From: JBDRCC01 sp043822065 [NCBI: archaeon]
GTDB taxonomy: Archaea > Undinarchaeota > CAZHTU01
Assembly: GCA_043822065.1 (NCBI GenBank)
Contig: JBDRCC010000022.1
Location: forward strand, 14,189-78,188
DNA length: 64,000 nucleotides
Direction of reading: 5' to 3'
The notes beneath the pieces are model-generated. The model saw only the letters and a list, made by a program, of their open reading frames with translations. It did not search any database and was not told where the DNA came from. Every line of letters begins with the position of its first letter. Position 1 is the stretch's first letter. Below are positions 8,791 through 16,942 of the stretch, piece by piece. The position numbers were made by a program, and so were the translations under genes.

Positions 8791-8910
8791 TGCTGCGGAA
8801 ATGGCGTATTGCGGCCGGCAACGTCTGCAATGGATCATGCACTGAAAATGTGCATGTGAACCGATTACAACTTGGGCACCTTTTCTGCAGCACTTTTTGC
8901 GTTTTTTAGA
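8791..8910 (+). ncRNA. Candidate structured small RNA, novel
   Basis: An 11-bp outer stem pairs 8791-8801 (TGCTGCGGAAA) with 8882-8892 (TTTCTGCAGCA), with one G-U pair; after a T-T mismatch two further G-C pairs extend it. Inside it sit a 7-bp hairpin CATGCAC/GTGCATG (8836-8842 with 8850-8856) and a 5-bp stem ATTGC/GCAAT (8808-8812 with 8827-8831), giving a multi-branch junction. A TATA box precedes it at the right distance, and T-runs at 8894-8898 and 8902-8907 can serve as an archaeal terminator. It is not a tRNA, 5S or SRP RNA by any motif I can see. It could also be an untranslated regulatory RNA from the gcv operon end. Not confirmed. Confidence 0.45.
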
Positions 8911-8950
8911 GGGTAGGTTAGGTGATGCTGGCAAAATTCTAATATTTTTA

Positions 8951-9150
8951 ATTATTTTCAATATTGTAGATAATTAAAATAATGAGATTTTGGTACGCAT
9001 ATTTGAAAAAATCGGCGTTTTGCATATGTTTTTAGTTAATTTAACAGTATTATTGGCTATAAATAATTATTTTCATTATTGTAAATATTTAATTAGGATA
9101 GAATAAAAGTTTAATTAGTGTATTATTTTCAATATAGAAATGAATAAATT
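8951..9150. repeat. Three AT-rich imperfect repeats
   Basis: A motif close to ATTATTTTCAATATTGTA occurs at 8951-8968, 9065-9082 and 9122-9135 (the third only partly), in the same orientation and embedded in almost pure A/T sequence. Spacings are irregular (about 114 and 57 nt). They could be binding sites for a regulator or chromatin protein, or simply low-complexity drift. There is no coding potential. Confidence 0.4.
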
Positions 9151-9164
9151 TAAAGAATCCTGCC

Positions 9165-9198
9165 AGAAAGCTATAAACTAAGCCGCAATTAGCTTTCT
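9165..9198. promoter_or_regulatory. 9-bp inverted repeat around the HAD-gene TATA box
   Basis: AGAAAGCTA (9165-9173) and TAGCTTTCT (9190-9198) form a perfect inverted repeat with a 16-nt spacer. The left arm overlaps the TATA box CTATAAAC and the right arm ends at the base before the ATG. It could be an operator or, if transcription starts upstream, a hairpin hiding the start codon. Confidence 0.4.
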
Positions 9199-9888
9199 AT
9201 GATAAAAGCAGTTGCCTTCGACCTTGACAACACCCTGATTGACTTTGTCAGGTTCAAGGAGGAGACTGCAAAAGCCGCTGCAAATGCGCTCGTTGCCAAT
9301 GGCCTCGGTGCAAAGCCAAACGAGGTCAAGAAAAAGATTTGGGAAGTTTACGACAAACACGGAGTCGAGTACCAGAAGACATTTGCTACCCTCTTGGGCG
9401 ACCACTACAAGATTCGCGACCCTAACAAGTTCGAGAGGCTGCAGCAGGCTGCGATAAACGCATACCTCGCCCGCAAGCTTGAGGTGCTGCGGCCTTACCC
9501 CTCGGTCAAGCCGACCCTCCGGGCTCTTAGAAAAAAGGGCTGTCTGCTATGCATAGTCACCGACGCCCCGCGGAACAAGGCTTGGCAGCGGCTCCTGCTA
9601 TGCGGGCTCCAGGACAGCTTTGATTTCGTCATCACTAAGGACGACACGAACCGGGCAAAGCCAAGCACGCTTCCATTCAGAGCGCTCCTAAAAAAGACTG
9701 GGCTCATGCCGAAACAGGTCCTTTTCGTCGGCGACGACCCGAAGAAGGACATAATGGGGGCAAAGAAGGTCGGGATGCTGACTGCGCTTGCAGAGTACGG
9801 CTGGGTGCTCCACAGAAACAGCAGGATTAAGCCGGATTTTTATCTTAAAAGGCCATCCGGGATACTGCAAATCCTCAGACAAGCTTAA
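9199..9888 (+). CDS. HAD-superfamily hydrolase
   Basis: Cytosolic phosphatase-type enzyme. Motif I is DLDNT at residues 8-12, motif II the T of VTDAPRN near 118, motif III the K of RAKPS near 155 and motif IV GDDPKKD near 179. The 229-residue length and an alpha-helical cap between motifs I and II fit the archaeal TIGR02253-like or YjjG-like subgroup. The substrate is unknown. It stands alone after the non-coding region; the P-type ATPase starts 36 nt downstream and may share its transcript. Confidence 0.88.
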   Translation: MIKAVAFDLDNTLIDFVRFKEETAKAAANALVANGLGAKPNEVKKKIWEVYDKHGVEYQKTFATLLGDHYKIRDPNKFERLQQAAINAYLARKLEVLRPYPSVKPTLRALRKKGCLLCIVTDAPRNKAWQRLLLCGLQDSFDFVITKDDTNRAKPSTLPFRALLKKTGLMPKQVLFVGDDPKKDIMGAKKVGMLTALAEYGWVLHRNSRIKPDFYLKRPSGILQILRQA

Positions 9889-9924
9889 TAATATATAGTC
9901 GGAGGGATTTGTACTAATACTCCC

Positions 9925-12630
9925 ATGGTGCAACACCATAACTGGCACAGCATCGACATAGAGGATACTGCAAGGAGCCTCAGTGCGGACATCCGCGGGC
10001 TTGCGAGCGGGGACGCATCCCGCCGGCTTGGGGAGTACGGCAAAAACAAGCTCGAGGGCGGCAAGAGGATAACCACTGTCGAAATTTTCCTCCGCCAGTT
10101 CAAGAACTTCATAATATACGTCCTGATTGGTGCTGCAGCAATCTCGTACTACCTTGGCGAAATGCTTGATGTTTGGATAATAACCTTTGTAATATTCTTT
10201 GTTGCGTTCCTGGGGTTCTACCAGGAATTCCGCGCCGAGCGGTCAATGGAGTCCCTCAAGGAGCTTTCTGCTCCGCACGCGGTGGTCATGAGGGACGGCG
10301 TCAAGAAGGAGATTCTCGCTGAGGAAATAGTGCCAGGCGATGTCATCCTTCTCGAGGCGGGGCGCAGGATCCCAGCGGACGCCAGGATTATAGACGCCAC
10401 GGACCTCAAGTCTGATGAGTCAGCCCTCACTGGCGAATCAATACCGGTATTGAAGAAGGCTGGGACCCTGCCTCCGGACGTCCCGCTCGCAGAGAGGGAC
10501 AATATGGTCTTCGTCGGGACGCACATAGTCGACGGAATCGGCAGCGCCCTCGTTGTCTCCACTGGCATGCACACCGAGATAGGCAAGGTTGCGAAGATGA
10601 TTGAGCAGGTCGGGGAAATTGAGACGCCAATAAAGACCAAGCTGAACACGCTCGGAAAAAGGCTGACGATGATGGTACTTGCGGTCTGCGCTCTAGTAGT
10701 AGTTGTCCAGTATGCCAGAGGGGCAAGTTTGACCAGCACGATGGTTGTGGTCGCGGCGCTTGCAGTTTCAGGAATGCCAGAGAGCCTGCCTGCAGTGGTT
10801 ACGGTCACCTTAGCGTCCGGGGTCAAGCGGATGAGCAAGCACAATGCTATAATACGGGTACTCCCCACGGTCGAGACACTAGGCTCCGCCACGGTCATTT
10901 GCACTGACAAAACCGGCACGCTGACGCACGGCACCATGACCGTCAGGAAATTATTCGCAAACTCAGAGATGCTTGAACTCACAGGCAGGGGCTCGGAGCT
11001 GGAGGGGGACTTTTATCTCAAAGAAAAAGCCGTCGGCCCAAAGGGCGTTGAGTTCCTGCTCAAAGCGGCTGCCCTGTGCAACGACGCCTACTTGGAAGAG
11101 GAGAAAGAGCGCGAGTCAGAGGAGCTGATAGTCATCGGAGACCCAACAGAAGGAGCACTCCTCGTTGCGGCAGCAAAGGGGAAAATACTCCAGGAGCAGA
11201 TAAAGAAGGAATACCCTCGCATTGGCGAGGTCCCGTTTAACTCAGACCGGATGCGGATGACTACGGTGCACACCACTGAGAAAGAGAAAAAAATTGCGTT
11301 TACAAAGGGGGCACCTGAAAAAATCATAGACTTGTGCAACCGGATTTACCTCAGGGGAACGGTCACAAAGATGACTGATAAGCAGCGCAAGGAGCTGCAT
11401 GACGTCTACCGCAGGATGGGTGAGGACGCCCTGCGGGTGCTTGCAGTAAGCTACCGTGAGGTGCCTGACAAGGTTGAGGACTACACCGAGACGCTTGAAA
11501 CTGGCTTGGTGTTCATTGGCCTCATGGGGATGATAGACCCGCCCAGGGAAGAGGCAATCTCGGCGATAACCGCCTGCAAGACGGCTGGAATCAAGGTGAT
11601 AATGATAACTGGTGACAACAAGATAACTGCTGAGGCTATCGGAAAGGAGCTCGGGCTAACCCAAAAGGGCTCAAAAATCATCACCAGCGCGGAGCTTAAC
11701 AAGATGAGCGACGCCGAGTTCGATGTGATAGTAGAAGACGTCGCGATATATGCCAGAGCGTCCCCCTCTGACAAGCTCAGGATAGTATCCGCTCTCCAGA
11801 AGAAGGGGCATATTGTCGCAATGACTGGGGACGGTGTCAACGACGCGCCAGCGCTGAAGAAGGCGGACGTCGGCGTCGCCATGGGCAAGGGGGGGACTGA
11901 CGTCGCACGCGAGGCTGCGGACATGATACTGACAGACGACAACTTCGCGACAATAGTCAATGCCATAAGCGAAGGGAGGACTATTTTTGACAACATAAAG
12001 AAGTTTGTCTACTACATGCTCGCTGGCAACATCGCGGAGATAACAATAACTGCCACGGCATTGATTTTCGGTGCACCCTTCCTGCCATTCACCGCCCTGA
12101 TGATACTCTGGATAAACCTTGTCACCAGCGACTTCCCCGCGATGGGCTTGGGGCTGGAGCCGCCGGAGACTGCCATAATGAGCCGCCCCCCACGGAACCC
12201 GGACGAGAACGTCCCCTCTATGCGCCTGATACTGGGGCTTACCGAAGTCGGCTCGATAATTTGCATCGGCGTCATCCTGCTCTTTGTCATGAAGGTCGGC
12301 ATTTGGCAGATGCCGCTCGATAGGGCGAGGACTGTGGCCTTTGCGACCCTGATAGCATTCGAGCTGTTCCACGCATTCAACTCGCGCTCCCTGACGCAGT
12401 CGATATTCACCATGGGGCTTATGAGCAACAAGCCGCTCCTCGTAGGCGTAGCTGCGTCGGTGGCCACGAGCCTGTTTGTTATATACTACCCGCCGCTCCA
12501 GAGCATATTCGGCACGAGCGCGCTGACACTTTGGGACTGGGCAAGGGTTCTTGCGGTGGCATCAACGGTGCTGATTTTCGTCGAACTGAAAAAGCACTTC
12601 GGCAGGGAAGTAGAGTACCAGAAGGTCTAG
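9925..12630 (+). CDS. P-type cation-transporting ATPase, divergent ion site
   Basis: Membrane ion pump of the P2 family (Ca2+/Na+ type). It has an N-terminal actuator region, the phosphorylation site DKTGT with Asp328, KGAPE in the nucleotide domain, TGDGVNDAP in the hinge and about ten membrane segments over 901 residues. The ion-binding helices differ from canonical Ca2+ pumps: M4 reads PESLP (residues 285-289) instead of PEGLP, and M6 reads NLVTSDFP (731-738) where the other ATPase of this window has NLLTDGLP. M5 keeps GNIAE. Ion specificity is therefore open. It is convergent with the gene at 12627, with a 4-nt overlap. Confidence 0.92.
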   Translation: MVQHHNWHSIDIEDTARSLSADIRGLASGDASRRLGEYGKNKLEGGKRITTVEIFLRQFKNFIIYVLIGAAAISYYLGEMLDVWIITFVIFFVAFLGFYQEFRAERSMESLKELSAPHAVVMRDGVKKEILAEEIVPGDVILLEAGRRIPADARIIDATDLKSDESALTGESIPVLKKAGTLPPDVPLAERDNMVFVGTHIVDGIGSALVVSTGMHTEIGKVAKMIEQVGEIETPIKTKLNTLGKRLTMMVLAVCALVVVVQYARGASLTSTMVVVAALAVSGMPESLPAVVTVTLASGVKRMSKHNAIIRVLPTVETLGSATVICTDKTGTLTHGTMTVRKLFANSEMLELTGRGSELEGDFYLKEKAVGPKGVEFLLKAAALCNDAYLEEEKERESEELIVIGDPTEGALLVAAAKGKILQEQIKKEYPRIGEVPFNSDRMRMTTVHTTEKEKKIAFTKGAPEKIIDLCNRIYLRGTVTKMTDKQRKELHDVYRRMGEDALRVLAVSYREVPDKVEDYTETLETGLVFIGLMGMIDPPREEAISAITACKTAGIKVIMITGDNKITAEAIGKELGLTQKGSKIITSAELNKMSDAEFDVIVEDVAIYARASPSDKLRIVSALQKKGHIVAMTGDGVNDAPALKKADVGVAMGKGGTDVAREAADMILTDDNFATIVNAISEGRTIFDNIKKFVYYMLAGNIAEITITATALIFGAPFLPFTALMILWINLVTSDFPAMGLGLEPPETAIMSRPPRNPDENVPSMRLILGLTEVGSIICIGVILLFVMKVGIWQMPLDRARTVAFATLIAFELFHAFNSRSLTQSIFTMGLMSNKPLLVGVAASVATSLFVIYYPPLQSIFGTSALTLWDWARVLAVASTVLIFVELKKHFGREVEYQKV

Positions 12631-13031
12631 CTTCGTGAAGAGTCTGCGAGCTTCCGGAAGTAGACGACAAAGCCCCAGAGAAAGTCATAAAGGTATTTTG
12701 CCTGGTTTTCTGCAGAATTAATCTTCAGGACCGCCATTTTTATTGCCGGCTCCATCTGTGCGTAGGATATGTGGACGGAAAGCACCATGTCCCGCCCTTC
12801 CATAAAGGCAGGAGTCTTGGCATCAGGCTCGGCTGGGTACTTGTAGCAGCAAGACAGCCCGACGAGGGCGGAAAACAATATCTGGTGCCTGTACTTCTCG
12901 TTTCCGGAAATGAGCTTTGAAAGCCTGCCGAGCTTTTTCGGGTCGCAGAACAGGTGCCCGCCAGCCGCGGCTATCTGCACCTCCATAGTATGCGGAATTT
13001 CTATCAGGCTGCAAAACTCGGACTGGTTCAT
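12627..13031 (-). CDS. Hypothetical protein, partner of the methyltransferase
   Basis: I do not recognise this 134-residue protein. It is soluble, with no signal peptide or clear membrane helix, a few cysteines (a CC pair near residue 60) and a mixed alpha/beta composition. It starts 1 nt after the stop of the upstream methyltransferase gene on the same strand, so the two are surely co-transcribed. A helper subunit or substrate of that enzyme is possible but not shown. Confidence 0.6.
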   Translation of the reverse strand: MNQSEFCSLIEIPHTMEVQIAAAGGHLFCDPKKLGRLSKLISGNEKYRHQILFSALVGLSCCYKYPAEPDAKTPAFMEGRDMVLSVHISYAQMEPAIKMAVLKINSAENQAKYLYDFLWGFVVYFRKLADSSRS

Positions 13032-13032
13032 T

Positions 13033-14121
13033 TTAGCCTTTTTTCACCCCGTACCAGACATGGTCTATCAGGAAGTCTTGAAGGTTCTGCGGCGGGGTGT
13101 ACCTCCAGATATCTGGAACGCCAAGCTTCGCAAAGAGCGCCTTGAGGGATTCCTCGTTTTTTATGGACGTCATGTCATCCCGCTCCCGGTCTGTGAACAT
13201 TATAAAGCCGCCGGGCTTAAGAACCCGCAGGATCTCCCTAATGGTCGCCTCCTGCGAAAAAACATATGGCAGGACTGAAATGGCGATGGCGCAGTCAAAG
13301 GTTTTGCCCTTGGCCGGGATTTTGTCAGGCTTAATCTGGGCGAAGGATACATTTTTTACACCATGCTTTTTTGCCATCATGCCAGCCACCCGAAGCATCG
13401 AGGGGCTTGGGTCGACGGCAAGTGTCTTCTCTGAAACCTCCTCCAAACAAAACAAAGTTGAGCCGTCTCCGGTCCCATAGTCGATGCTATGTTTGAAAAG
13501 AGCTTTCCCTTTCTTATACTCGAAGCCGGCAAGCCTAAGGCAGTCCACAAGGGCTACGGCAAAAGCGCAGGAAGAGTATTCCCTCGCCCAGGAGTAAACC
13601 ATGGAAGAGACTGCCCACTCTATCCGCTCCATCTTTGCCCAAAGCCGGGGAATGTCCCGCTTAAGGTACCTAAGAGTTGGCTTAGAGAAGAAGACGGGGT
13701 AGTACATTTTGGTGCCGAGGTTTTCCGGGCTGTCCTCTGCAACGAGGAAGAGGTGGCATCTATCGCCTTTCGTGGGGAACAGCAGGACATAGGTCAGCTT
13801 AAACTTGCCAGGGGAGAATACACGCGTTAGCGAATATTCAAGGCCAAACGGCAGGTAGGATGCAATATTGAGTGATTCGTTTTCGACCAGCTTGACCTCC
13901 TTCGCGGCAAGCCGCTTTGCGAGGTTAGAATACTTCTCAAAGCGCTTAGCTGGCACGTTGTCGACGGGGATTGGGAATTCGAGTATTAAGCCGAATGACG
14001 TGTAGTCGTTGTGCGCAGACAGTATCTTGCCGACCAGCTCCGCAGTAGGCTTTTTCATGACGTCGGATTCCTCGTGAAGCTGTTTTCGGAATATGCCCTC
14101 TGCCTGCTCCGGATGTATCAT
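13033..14121 (-). CDS. Class I SAM-dependent methyltransferase with unknown N-terminal domain
   Basis: The C-terminal ~170 residues form a Rossmann methyltransferase. Motif I is an unusual DYGTGDG, an acidic AVDPSPSML loop follows, then AIAISVLPYV and the post-motif LKPGGFIMFTDRE. The N-terminal ~190 residues are not recognised and may bind the substrate. I start at the ATG at 14121 rather than the upstream TTG, because a TATA-like CTTATATAT lies 22-30 nt before this ATG and includes the codons after the TTG. This gives 362 residues. The substrate is unknown. Confidence 0.72.
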   Translation of the reverse strand: MIHPEQAEGIFRKQLHEESDVMKKPTAELVGKILSAHNDYTSFGLILEFPIPVDNVPAKRFEKYSNLAKRLAAKEVKLVENESLNIASYLPFGLEYSLTRVFSPGKFKLTYVLLFPTKGDRCHLFLVAEDSPENLGTKMYYPVFFSKPTLRYLKRDIPRLWAKMERIEWAVSSMVYSWAREYSSCAFAVALVDCLRLAGFEYKKGKALFKHSIDYGTGDGSTLFCLEEVSEKTLAVDPSPSMLRVAGMMAKKHGVKNVSFAQIKPDKIPAKGKTFDCAIAISVLPYVFSQEATIREILRVLKPGGFIMFTDRERDDMTSIKNEESLKALFAKLGVPDIWRYTPPQNLQDFLIDHVWYGVKKG

Positions 14122-14233
14122 ATTAGACGTATTGCAATATGGATATATAAGCCTAACCAAACGGCTTAGTCCTTGCGCTCAGAAAATAGCGATAAAAAGT
14201 AAGGTTTAAGACAGGAATAGCCTTTTAGGTTGC

Positions 14234-15010
14234 ATGCCATTCCTAAAAAAGCTCGCGCTGTTCTTCATTGGAGGATTTTTAGGGCTGTTCCTGAGCCTGT
14301 TCATCCTTGGGCAGGCGATGGACAAGACAGTATTTAGCGCAGATTTTTATGACGCAGAGTTTGAGAAGTACGGGATGTATGATTTTATGCTCGAACAGAT
14401 GACGCCGCCGGATGCCAGCCAGGAGACGCTGGAGTCTTTTGAAAAGTATTATACTAAGGACTGGCTCCGAGGCCAGTTCAGCGGGAACCTCCAAAACATA
14501 TTTGCCTACCTCAAAGGCGAAAGCGATGAGCTGGTACTTGGCTACTCGCTCGTAGAGATAAAAGAAAGGATGTTAGAGGACAACCCGACCGCAGACTTGA
14601 GCGGCATCCCGGACAGGACTGAAAATGCAGCCCTCCCTAACCAGGAGCTTGTCGAGAGCTTTCGGGCAGTCTTCATTTTATTCTACCGGTTTTCTGGCCT
14701 TGCCCTGCCACTGGCGGGGGCGTGTATCGTCTTAGTATTTGCAGTCTCGCGTGACGCAGTATTTACTGCCAGAAGAGTGGGCAGGTCGGTCATGAATACT
14801 GGGCTTTCATTCGTGGTGCTTTATTATGCCAGCGCGTATCTGCCCAGCGGAGGAATGCCTGCTGCAGGAGGGCTCTCGCTTGAGGTTGTTGCACCCATTA
14901 TGGCGGACGCGCTCCTGCCATTTAGGGCGTACGGCTTCTGGTTTGCTGGCATTGGGGCGGTCGTGTACGCACTTGCCATAGCTGCGGGCAGGCATCGTGG
15001 CAATCAATAA
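14234..15010 (+). CDS. Integral membrane protein, unknown
   Basis: A 258-residue protein with an N-terminal membrane helix (about residues 7-27), a ~110-residue hydrophilic segment and three further helices near 148-170, 185-203 and 235-255. The extracellular-type segment is acidic and rich in Glu and Tyr. No catalytic motif is seen. The start at the ATG is preceded by TTTTAGG. The next gene begins 38 nt downstream behind a TATTAAAG, so it may be separately expressed. Confidence 0.6.
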   Translation: MPFLKKLALFFIGGFLGLFLSLFILGQAMDKTVFSADFYDAEFEKYGMYDFMLEQMTPPDASQETLESFEKYYTKDWLRGQFSGNLQNIFAYLKGESDELVLGYSLVEIKERMLEDNPTADLSGIPDRTENAALPNQELVESFRAVFILFYRFSGLALPLAGACIVLVFAVSRDAVFTARRVGRSVMNTGLSFVVLYYASAYLPSGGMPAAGGLSLEVVAPIMADALLPFRAYGFWFAGIGAVVYALAIAAGRHRGNQ

Positions 15011-15048
15011 AGTTTATTAAAGCGAACAGGTAATAGGGGACTGGGGAT

Positions 15049-15738
15049 ATGTTCGGCAAAAAGAAATATTTGGACAACAAGCGGGACACTGTCTACTGCC
15101 CGATACGCGAAAGCATGTGCAGTATTGCCGAAATCTGCCCTGCGGCAGGCAAGGATGACGATTACCAGGGGCTTGCCCTCCTCATAGGTGTTGCGGAGGA
15201 CGAGACCTGGAGGCAGTTTGCAGAAATTATGCCTGACACCTATTTTGTGCTGGCTGAGCTTGATGGGGAATCGCTCGATACGCAGATTAAAAGAGCAAGA
15301 AAGGCTGGAATTGAAAACTTCGGCGTAAAGCAGGTTTCTGGAAGTGGGGTCCCGTTCAGCGACAAGATGTTCAAGCGCATTGAATCCCATTACGTGCTTA
15401 CTTCCCAAGGCAGCCGGGGAAAGGTTAGGTTTGCAAAACCTATCCTGGACGAGTATTTCCGCGTGCTAGACGACGATGGCGTGCTGCTGATATCTGGGGA
15501 ATTGAGGATAAAGGGCGGGGACGAGGAAGACTATGTAAAAGAGCTCCACGCATATCTGGAGGGAAAGAGGAAAGAGGGGTACACGGTCGGCATGCACACT
15601 ATGCCGCTCTCTGAGACTGGGACATACTACGGGCAGGTAAACATAACGTACTACATCTCAAAGGATAAGGCTGCCCTCAAGCGTGAACTCAACAGGGTCA
15701 AAAAAGTATACGGCCTGAAGGACGTTGAGCTAAAGTAG
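15049..15738 (+). CDS. Methyltransferase-fold protein with N-terminal cysteines
   Basis: The C-terminal half resembles a class I methyltransferase: ILDEYFRVLDDDGVLLISGELR near residues 131-152 looks like the helix and strand after motif III, but the glycine-rich SAM loop is poorly preserved. The N-terminus has CPIRESMCSIAEIC, three Cys within residues 21-34, which suggests a metal site or disulfides. The length is 229 residues. The function is unknown; a degenerate or binding-only methyltransferase is my best guess. Confidence 0.55.
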   Translation: MFGKKKYLDNKRDTVYCPIRESMCSIAEICPAAGKDDDYQGLALLIGVAEDETWRQFAEIMPDTYFVLAELDGESLDTQIKRARKAGIENFGVKQVSGSGVPFSDKMFKRIESHYVLTSQGSRGKVRFAKPILDEYFRVLDDDGVLLISGELRIKGGDEEDYVKELHAYLEGKRKEGYTVGMHTMPLSETGTYYGQVNITYYISKDKAALKRELNRVKKVYGLKDVELK

Positions 15739-15790
15739 AGTGGCAGTTGGGGGAGTAATTATTTATAGTTGGTTTTATTTCCAAGAAGCC

Positions 15791-15997
15791 ATGAAGCCAA
15801 AGCTGACAAGAGAGTCGAGCAATGAGGATTTCAGGCAAGACTACCTTTTATGGCGGAAGCAGCCGCTTGACGAGGAGCTTGCAAAATTTGAGAGCATATT
15901 AAAGGGCTGGGAGTCGAAACGGGCAGAAGCCGAAAAGGAGATTGCCTGGTACTCAAATCAAGCCAATATAATAAAAGAGGTCCTCGCCCAAAAGTAA
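15791..15997 (+). CDS. Small coiled-coil protein, unknown
   Basis: A 68-residue charged protein, mostly helix (EELAKFESILKGWESKRAEA). I start at ATG 15791 because an ATTTATAG TATA box lies about 27 nt upstream; the longer frame from 15740 would run through that TATA box. It is convergent with the zinc-ribbon gene at 16001, with 3 nt between the stops. No function can be named. Confidence 0.5.
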   Translation: MKPKLTRESSNEDFRQDYLLWRKQPLDEELAKFESILKGWESKRAEAEKEIAWYSNQANIIKEVLAQK

Positions 15998-16000
15998 AGC

Positions 16001-16162
16001 TTATTTTGGGAGGGGGATTGGCGTGCCAGTGTCCTTGCCCTCTTTCTCTCTTCGCCTGCACATCTTACAGACGCCTTTCTTTTCAGATTCCTGGATCGTC
16101 TTCAGCGTCCACCAAGAGTCCATTGGAAGGCCGCAGTCCTTGCAGCGGGATATTTTTGCCAT
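16001..16162 (-). CDS. 53-residue zinc-ribbon protein
   Basis: This small frame has two CxxC knuckles, CKDC at residues 7-10 and CKMC at 32-35, separated by a helix with WW. The tail is basic, then proline-rich. It lies 15 nt downstream of lplA on the same strand, so it may belong to the lipA-lplA transcript. Conserved codon-like composition and the paired CxxC motifs support it as a gene. The role is unknown. Confidence 0.55.
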   Translation of the reverse strand: MAKISRCKDCGLPMDSWWTLKTIQESEKKGVCKMCRRREKEGKDTGTPIPLPK

Positions 16163-16177
16163 GAGCACAATAAGGAT

Positions 16178-16942
16178 TTATCTTTTATAAAGCCACTCGT
16201 CCGTGCCGTATTTTGTTTTCGCAAGCTCCTCTGCGAGCTCAAGCTCATAGTCAGTAAGGCCTGAGACCTTGAACTTGCCAAAGACCTTTTCGAAGCCCTT
16301 CGCCATCGCCTTTTCGACTTCCGCGCCGCCGACGTTTTTGCTTTTCCCAATCAGTTCGAGCTGCTGGTTTATGTTCGTAACCCTGTCCTTAATTGACTGG
16401 AGGATTTTGTCCGCCATCTTCGCCTTCGAGACGTTGAGGACTGAGAAAAGCAGGTCCATGTCTGTTCCGTACATCATGGTCCCGTGCTGGAGGACTGCGC
16501 CCCATTTCCGGGTCTGTGCCGAGCCAGAAATCTTCTTCCCGCCTGCGAGCACGTCGTTTATCGGCTTGAACTCCGCGGCGATTCCAAACTCCGCAAGAGC
16601 GTTGACAAGCCCCTGGCAGATTAGCTTGTAGGAGTCCTGGATGTTGCTGCTGACCGATTTTTCCGAGAGGATGACAGAATAGGTTATCTCGCCGTTGTAA
16701 TCGTGAAAAACCGCCCCTCCTCCAGTTATCCTCCGGACTGCGTCGACGCTAGACTTCAGCCGGTTTTCGTGGAATATCTCCTGCTCATAAGACTGGAAGT
16801 AGCCAAGGCTGACTGATGATGGGTTGAACTTGAAAAGCCTGAAAGTGTCCGGAACCTTGCCCTCGGACCTGGCACGGAGGATTGCTTCGTCGATTGCCAT
16901 TGACAACGCGGCGTTATCTTCGCGTAATGGAACCAGCCTCAT
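16178..16942 (-). CDS. lplA: Lipoate-protein ligase A, catalytic subunit
   Basis: Attaches lipoate (or octanoate) to the lysine of GcvH. Family motifs are clear: RRITGGGAVFHD at about 70-81 for the adenylate/lipoate pocket, and the conserved lysine in AGGKKISGSAQ near 136. The protein has 254 residues and lacks the C-terminal accessory domain, which is encoded separately as lplB at 4028. I start at ATG 16942, where the family similarity begins; it overlaps lipA by 29 nt. A pure octanoyltransferase (LipM-like) is a weaker alternative. Confidence 0.88.
   Translation of the reverse strand: MRLVPLREDNAALSMAIDEAILRARSEGKVPDTFRLFKFNPSSVSLGYFQSYEQEIFHENRLKSSVDAVRRITGGGAVFHDYNGEITYSVILSEKSVSSNIQDSYKLICQGLVNALAEFGIAAEFKPINDVLAGGKKISGSAQTRKWGAVLQHGTMMYGTDMDLLFSVLNVSKAKMADKILQSIKDRVTNINQQLELIGKSKNVGGAEVEKAMAKGFEKVFGKFKVSGLTDYELELAEELAKTKYGTDEWLYKR

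Larger units (their letters stand above)
8735..9198. other. 464-nt non-coding region (RNA candidate, AT-rich repeats, HAD promoter)
   Basis: This is the only gap above 300 nt in the window. It holds, in order, a TATA box, a candidate structured RNA of about 100 nt with a T-rich tail, an AT-rich stretch with three related repeats, and a 9-bp inverted repeat around the TATA box of the next gene. The only in-frame codon runs are very short and unconvincing. The base composition turns sharply AT-rich from about 8940 onward. Confidence 0.7.

Noticed and set aside
8802-8846. A 14-codon frame starting ATG GCG TAT inside the candidate RNA
   Set aside because: It is very short, has no ribosome site, and every part of it takes part in or lies between the predicted stems.
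8420-8893. 157-codon antisense frame over the gcvPB end and the RNA candidate
   Set aside because: It lies mostly antisense to the conserved gcvPB gene, has no recognisable protein features and no promoter at its start.
10218-10982. 254-codon antisense frame in the first P-type ATPase
   Set aside because: It is a Ser/Thr-rich shadow of the coding strand, as is usual opposite well-conserved genes in this composition.
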